Source: Ambrosia x helenae (Eukaryota > Streptophyta > Magnoliopsida > Asterales > Asteraceae). From it: a stretch of 64,000 nt of DNA. The translations under genes were made by a program, and so were the position numbers. Below are positions 59,401 to 64,000 of the stretch, piece by piece (position 1 is the stretch's first letter; every line of letters begins with the position of its first letter). Below the pieces are notes generated by a model. The model did not search any database. It saw only the letters and a program-made list of their open reading frames with translations, and was not told the origin of the DNA. The DNA lies in the NCBI GenBank assembly GCA_030844895.1, contig CM061223.1:11853994-11917993 (forward strand), in the 5' to 3' direction.

Positions 59401-59962
59401 GAAAAAAAATAAATAATTATAAATGATATCTACGTAGAGTTTAATAAGCTCCATTAATGTTACGTTTAGTATATAGGGAACCTAGTTTAGGTTTAAAGAC
59501 ATATTGAATGTGCATTTAGATTTTAGGTGGGAGTTAGGAGATGATGAGAACATAATTAGTTCATCAAACAAAATATTTTGTTTTTTTCAAACAAAACCAC
59601 ATCATAACCTTAGATATTGTATAAATGTTTGTATTAGAGTATATAGGGAAATGGTAAAATGAAAACACACTTTTCGTAAAAGAACACCGGAAACCATTTC
59701 TTTGTCCTTTAGTGTCCACTTGTCTACTTGTTGAATAAAGATAATAATAAAATAATTGTTAAGGGTATTATGGTAAAACCAACATCCCCTTCTCTCCTCT
59801 TTTTTCCTTCCACATGGGCCCACCTCACCTTCCAAGATCCATTTCCTGTTTCTCTCTCCTCAAACAAAAAATATGATTTTTTTATTATTTTTTTAACAAT
59901 CATACGTCCTGATACTTTATTTTTATTTTTTAATTCCTTTTCTTTTACAAAAACCCATTTTT

Positions 59963-61160
59963 TTTACGCCAGTGTAAAAACCCATCAACATACATCATTT
60001 ACAACATTTTACATCGCTGTACCTGTGAATCCAGAAAAAAATGCAAGATATTTATAAAATTTGAGATTAATCCACTGTTTTACATCAGTGTAAAACAGAT
60101 TACATATTGCAATCTAGTTACACCCCTGTTCATTAAAAAACGGAAAACTTTACAATACTGACTAAAATTACAAATGTAATAATACATAGTAAGAATCATA
60201 TCTTTTTACCACAAGATCAAAATGTTTACCCCCGATCGAAGTTGCCGAGTAAAGAATTGGGCCGTACCACTTGAATCCCAAAAAGAAATCCCATTCGCCA
60301 TCACTCCACTCTTCCTAGTCCTCTCGTCTCACTGCTTTGGCTTCGAACTTTAGTAGATCTAGGATGCATTCTTTATGTTTTTCAGTGATCTCATATTCTT
60401 TGTTGGCAAAGATCCGAGGCCCTTCTCTTACACCAATCTGGAAAAATCAACACCAAAAGACAAACATTGCGCACCAGCTGTCCTCCCTCCCTGAAAAATT
60501 AAAATAAAATAAACTGTTACACCAGTGTAATGGCACAAAAAGTTTAACAAAATTGTGATATAATAATCAATGTAACGAACATAAAATAACACCAGTGTAA
60601 AAGAACATAAAAAAACACCAGTGTAAAGAAAATAAAAAACACTAGACTAAGACCCTCCTAAACAAACACAAAACATTAATGTAAACAAAATAAAAAACAC
60701 CAGTGTAAAAATAACATATGAAACTCGTTACACATACCACACTTTACACTGGTGTAGCAGAACCCCCATATAAACCAAAATCTTTTAAACACTTCAAAAA
60801 CTAAAACTGACAAAAAAATAGAGTATATAAACACTCCAACACACCAGTGTAAAAAAACATAGTTGTGTACTGTGGTGGTTTTATACTAGACTACGGGTAA
60901 TAACTTGATACTAATTTTGACCACTCAAACTTCATTTCTAAAAAACCTAATAAGAATCTCATTACATTCCACAACCAAAAATGAACGCTGCCTAAGTTGA
61001 ATCTTAAATAACAAGACGTATAATACAACAAGGTACACGGGGACTCACGTAAAAACGCCCCATTGGCAACGTCGTTTTGCGCCAGTTTACATCAGTGTAA
61101 AAACACACAGTTTCCACACAGTTTTACATTTGTAAAAAGCACGTTGACACTAATGTAAAA
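59963..61160. repeat. Cluster of the palindromic word ACACCAGTGTAA
   Basis: About 11 copies or near-copies in both orientations, for example at 59966, 60078, 60517, 60588, 60613, 60693, 60740, 60840, 61085. They are separated by unrelated AT-rich spacers. Resembles subterminal transposase-binding repeats, but no TIR was found. Confidence 0.7.
60166..60437 (-). pseudogene. Exon-like fragment of an unrecognised gene
   Basis: After a pyrimidine-rich CCAG acceptor at 60438 the minus strand reads about 90 codons with a single TAG. It includes EGPRIFANKEYEITEKHKEC, LLKFEAKAVRRED and, after the stop, EEWSDGEWDFFLGFKWYGPI. Composition is protein-like and unlike the AT-rich surroundings. I do not recognise the family. 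It may be the last exon of a decayed gene or a captured fragment inside the repeat cluster. Confidence 0.4.
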
Positions 61161-61251
61161 AGCACGTTGACACCAAAATTTTAACACCTTAACTTACTAT
61201 TATATGCTGCAAAAAAAAAAAAAAAAAAAACAAATAATCTAAACTTACTTA

Positions 61252-62018
61252 GGGGCTGTTTGGTAAGTGCTGAACCAGTAAGTGCTAAATCAGTAAGAGG
61301 CCTGAATGGGTAAGAGGTTCTGAACCAGTAAGTGTTCAGACAGTAAAGTGTTGTTTGGTTGGACCTCTGAATAACTAAACAAAATGACTATTTTACCCCT
61401 CATATTTTTTTAATAAAATTATAACAAATCTACTTATCACTAAAATTCTATATAAACAAACAATTCATCAGTCATCAACATACTTCTCCCACCTTCCAAA
61501 AAAATTCACTATACTTCTCCCTTTTTCTTTTTGACCGACGTACCTACTGCTTTCTTTGTTTCTTTCTTTAACCCACACAAATACACTGTAACACACACAC
61601 TGATTATATAGAGAGAGAGAACCGATAGAGATCCGGTAGGTGGCGCACGGTGGCGACGGAGAGGAGGGTGGGGAGGAGCGGCGATTGGAGGTCGGCGGAG
61701 CAGAGGACGAAGGTTGGGGGTGTCTGGTGATCGGAGTAGAAGGAGAGGAGGGTGGGGTGGGGAGGAGCGGTGGCGGTTGGAGGTCGGAGGGGGACGAGCA
61801 AAGGAGCTGGAGAAACAGAGAAAGAAGACGAAGGGGATTTGAGGGTAGATTTGTCTTCACCGCTGAACTGAACGGTTCAGCATCTTCTAAAATCTGAACC
61901 ATTCAGACTTAACTGTCCCGTTCAGAGGCTCGCTTCAAGGTGAAACAAACACCCTGACTGCTGACCGATTCAGCACCTTGCAATTCAGAGGCTCATTCAG
62001 AGCTTACCAAACAGGGCC
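61252..62018. mobile_element. PIF/Harbinger element inserted at an exon border
   Basis: 767 bp; TIRs GGGGCTGTTTGGTAAG and, on the right complement, GGCCCTGTTTGGTAAG; target duplication TTA (61249-61251 and 62019-62021). A GC-rich interior (61630-61850) has a repeated GGCGRTTGGAGGTCGG word and Pro/Ser-rich translation on the minus strand, probably non-coding. Confidence 0.9.
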
Positions 62019-62260
62019 TTAAACTTAGTAGGAGAAAACACTCCACCCCCATCATCAATAGAAGGTATGGGATGTTTAAACTCCATAGTAACCCATCCAA
62101 CATCTTGACCCTTCATCAAAACAAACAACCAATCATCATTACTCTTAATAATAATAATAATAACGACAGCCACCTGAACATCATTCAAAAAACCCCCAAA
62201 ACCCAGAACCACCACCATCACCATAACCACCACCATGTTTAAGCTCCTCGCCACTGTCAC
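62019..62260 (-). pseudogene. Exon-like fragment beside the Harbinger insertion
   Basis: The minus strand reads SNDDWLFVLMKGQDVGWVTM, then EFKHPIPSIDDGGGVFSPTK, preceded by an ATT-repeat-encoded isoleucine run. With the Harbinger element removed, the sequence after FSPTKFK continues GTAAGTTTAG, a good splice donor, so the element landed on an exon-intron border. Family unknown to me; a relation to 60166-60437 on the same strand is possible. Confidence 0.4.
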
Positions 62261-62471
62261 CTACTACCATCACCATAACCACCACCTCGAAAAAAACCCC
62301 AAAACCCAGAACCACCACCATAACCACCGCCTTCCCTCACCACAATCAGCACCGCCCCCTACTGCCACACCATAACCACCACCTCGAAAAACCCCCAAAA
62401 GCCCAAAACCACCACCATAATATTCAAAAAATCGAAGCCCCCAGATCTGTTTCATAATAATAATAAGAATA

Positions 62472-62515
<44 letters not shown>

Positions 62516-62668
62516 CTATTAACCCCAGATCTGTTTCATCTTGTTCGAACCACACCTGAAACCCACCACCATCATCATCTTCAACAACCTCTCTTCGTCC
62601 CCCTTGTTCGATTCGATGTTGTTTCCTCTCCTGGGCGACCTTCTGTTATTATCATCATCATCATCTTC

Positions 62669-62722
<54 letters not shown>

Positions 62723-63054
62723 TCTTCCCTGGAGAATTGAAAGAGAGAAGTGAGAGAGAGAGTGAATTTGAAATAAGATGAGAGAGAAAGAGATTATATA
62801 TGTTTGAGAGAGAGAGAGAGTAGGGTGGTGTGGGGTGAGTTAATTGTATTAATAATATTTAATAACCAATTACCATAATACCCTTGCTTAATAATGACAA
62901 AAGCATGATATGTGGCATTATCCTATTGGTTCAGATGAGTTTTCTAGTTCTTTTATGAAGGATATGTTTTCAATAGAACCTAATCCTTAGAGTATATACG
63001 TTTATTTATTTACTTTATATATGCGTTTATATAATAGATTAAAGCTGTCTTGAG
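62261..63054. other. CCACCACCATAACC-rich and microsatellite DNA, no clear gene
   Basis: Duplicated ACCACCACCTCGAAAAA blocks at about 62280 and 62377, an (AAT)n run at 62457-62512, an (ATT)n run at 62669-62721 and GA runs at 62750-62820. It could be the 5' part of the gene whose exon lies at 62019-62260. Confidence 0.4.
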
Positions 63055-64000
63055 CAGTATTGTCTTAAAAAAAACTAGTATTTAGGTCTCATGAAACGTG
63101 ATTTATGGCGCGTTGTTAAAGCGAACAAAAAACAGACGTAAAAACATTAAACCACTTATGCACGTTGCAACAATTTAGCCCGCAAAACTTAAACTGAAAC
63201 GTTAAATGAGAAATTTGTAAGCGATAAAAAGTGTAAACAAAAACGTGTTGGCTCAAAAATGAAAACTGCTATGTGACAAATTTATAAAAAGGTTAAGCAA
63301 TAATATTATATGATATACTACGCAACGTACATTATTCATTAACTAGGTTTATTTATCTACGCGCGTTGCGCGATTTTTACATGGCACATTAATAACCGAT
63401 TCAAACATTGCATCAACGACTGCGTAGTTGCAAACAAAATTCACAATCTCTCAAAAAACGAATACGCTAATCTAGTTTTCATCTAACCTACTTCTCAAGC
63501 ATATTTGCATACAGTGTGCATTCTCAACTCAATTGATTTTGCACGGATATTGGCAACTTTAGCTTCAGTTCCGTAATTCCTTCAATGAGGCTTCTTTCGG
63601 ATTCAATGACTTCACCCAACAGCTTTTGTCACCATTCAAGATGGTGGTTTCTGGTTTTCGTCTGTACTTGTCATTCTAAAAACAATAAAAATGGAGTAAA
63701 CACAATTTAACGAAACTAAATAACGTAAGGTTTTGTTTAAATTTGTTTCTTTTTTACTAAAAGTAATCAAATCATCACATTGAGCTACCAAAATCCTTTT
63801 GTTCAAACAATTTCTAGTGTTATTGTAATAATAAAACTTTACATAGGGGTGGCAATTTTAGACATGATAATAAAAGAACTGGTTTTTTTTGGGCAGTATT
63901 GTCTTAAAAAAAACTAGTATTTAGGTCTCATGAAACGTGATTTATGGCGCGTTGTTAAAGCGAACAAAAAACAGACGTAAAAACATTAAACCACTTATGC
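63055..64000 (-). repeat. Direct repeats 839 bp apart with Helitron-like ends
   Basis: 63055-63161 and 63894-64000 match over at least 100 bp, the second cut by the window end. Each contains ACTAGTATTTAGG, a Helitron-type CTAG|T end on the minus strand. Between them 63343-63372 is another such end: CTAG (63343-63346) with hairpin CGCGC-GTT-GCGCG (63360-63372). Confidence 0.55.

Noticed and set aside
62541..62753. Plus-strand open frame with a long leucine/serine run
   Set aside because: Produced by an (ATT)n microsatellite; no conserved domain.

Overview
The window is nuclear DNA from a repeat-rich flowering plant. Genes have canonical plant introns and TATA boxes, and the rest is AT-rich sequence packed with plant transposons (Ty3/gypsy chromovirus, Ty1/copia, PIF/Harbinger, hAT, Mutator-like, Helitron-like, RTE and L1 LINEs, tRNA-derived SINEs). 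The style of the repeats suggests a eudicot, perhaps Asteraceae, but that is an impression and not a demonstrated assignment. There are no bacterial operons, CRISPR arrays or organellar gene blocks.

Only two host genes look complete. A plus-strand three-exon gene at 19127-21707 encodes a 217-residue secreted MESD-like chaperone ending in the ER-retention signal KDEL. A minus-strand 14-exon gene at 38708-33113 encodes a 542-residue signal peptide peptidase-like intramembrane protease of the SPPL2/4 type, with its YD, GFGD and PAL motifs intact. Between them a minus-strand GPAT-family gene (30860-26976) keeps three in-frame exons, covering the HAD-like phosphatase half and a short membrane stretch, and then stops; the acyltransferase half is absent.

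Layout. 1-6000: retrotransposon debris, namely a Ty3-type PBS plus LTR at 2490 and a copia gag-only remnant at 4600-6006. 7400-9230: a non-autonomous element with a proline-rich coding region whose promoter and start are tandemly duplicated. 9230-13850: L1 fragment, LTR-like piece, SINE, Tourist-like MITE and Helitron-like ends. 14362-16148: a Pack-MULE (199-bp terminal inverted repeats, 9-bp target duplication) carrying a frameshifted piece of an EF-hand/TPR protein gene, inside a word-repeat array. 17688-17957: a Mutator-type MITE. 19-22 kb: the MESD gene. 22.7-30 kb: hAT elements, the truncated GPAT gene and a Harbinger MITE. 31-33 kb: hairpin repeats and a SINE with perfect duplications. 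33.1-38.7 kb: the SPPL gene, with an RTE LINE in intron 4. 39.5-43.1 kb: a Harbinger element carrying only a decayed Myb-type ORF, split by a 1.95-kb LTR-like insertion. 44.7-45.4 kb: a SINE and a small hAT. 46.1-58 kb: a Harbinger transposase gene whose second exon is split by a 10.4-kb chromovirus with nearly identical LTRs but a damaged gag-pol. 58-64 kb: SINE and LINE tails, a cluster of a short palindromic word, exon-like pieces, a Harbinger element and Helitron-like ends.

The window reads as successive nested insertions. The chromovirus is the youngest dated event because its LTRs differ at only about three positions. The two complete genes have nothing evident in common beyond the secretory pathway (ER chaperone, membrane protease).
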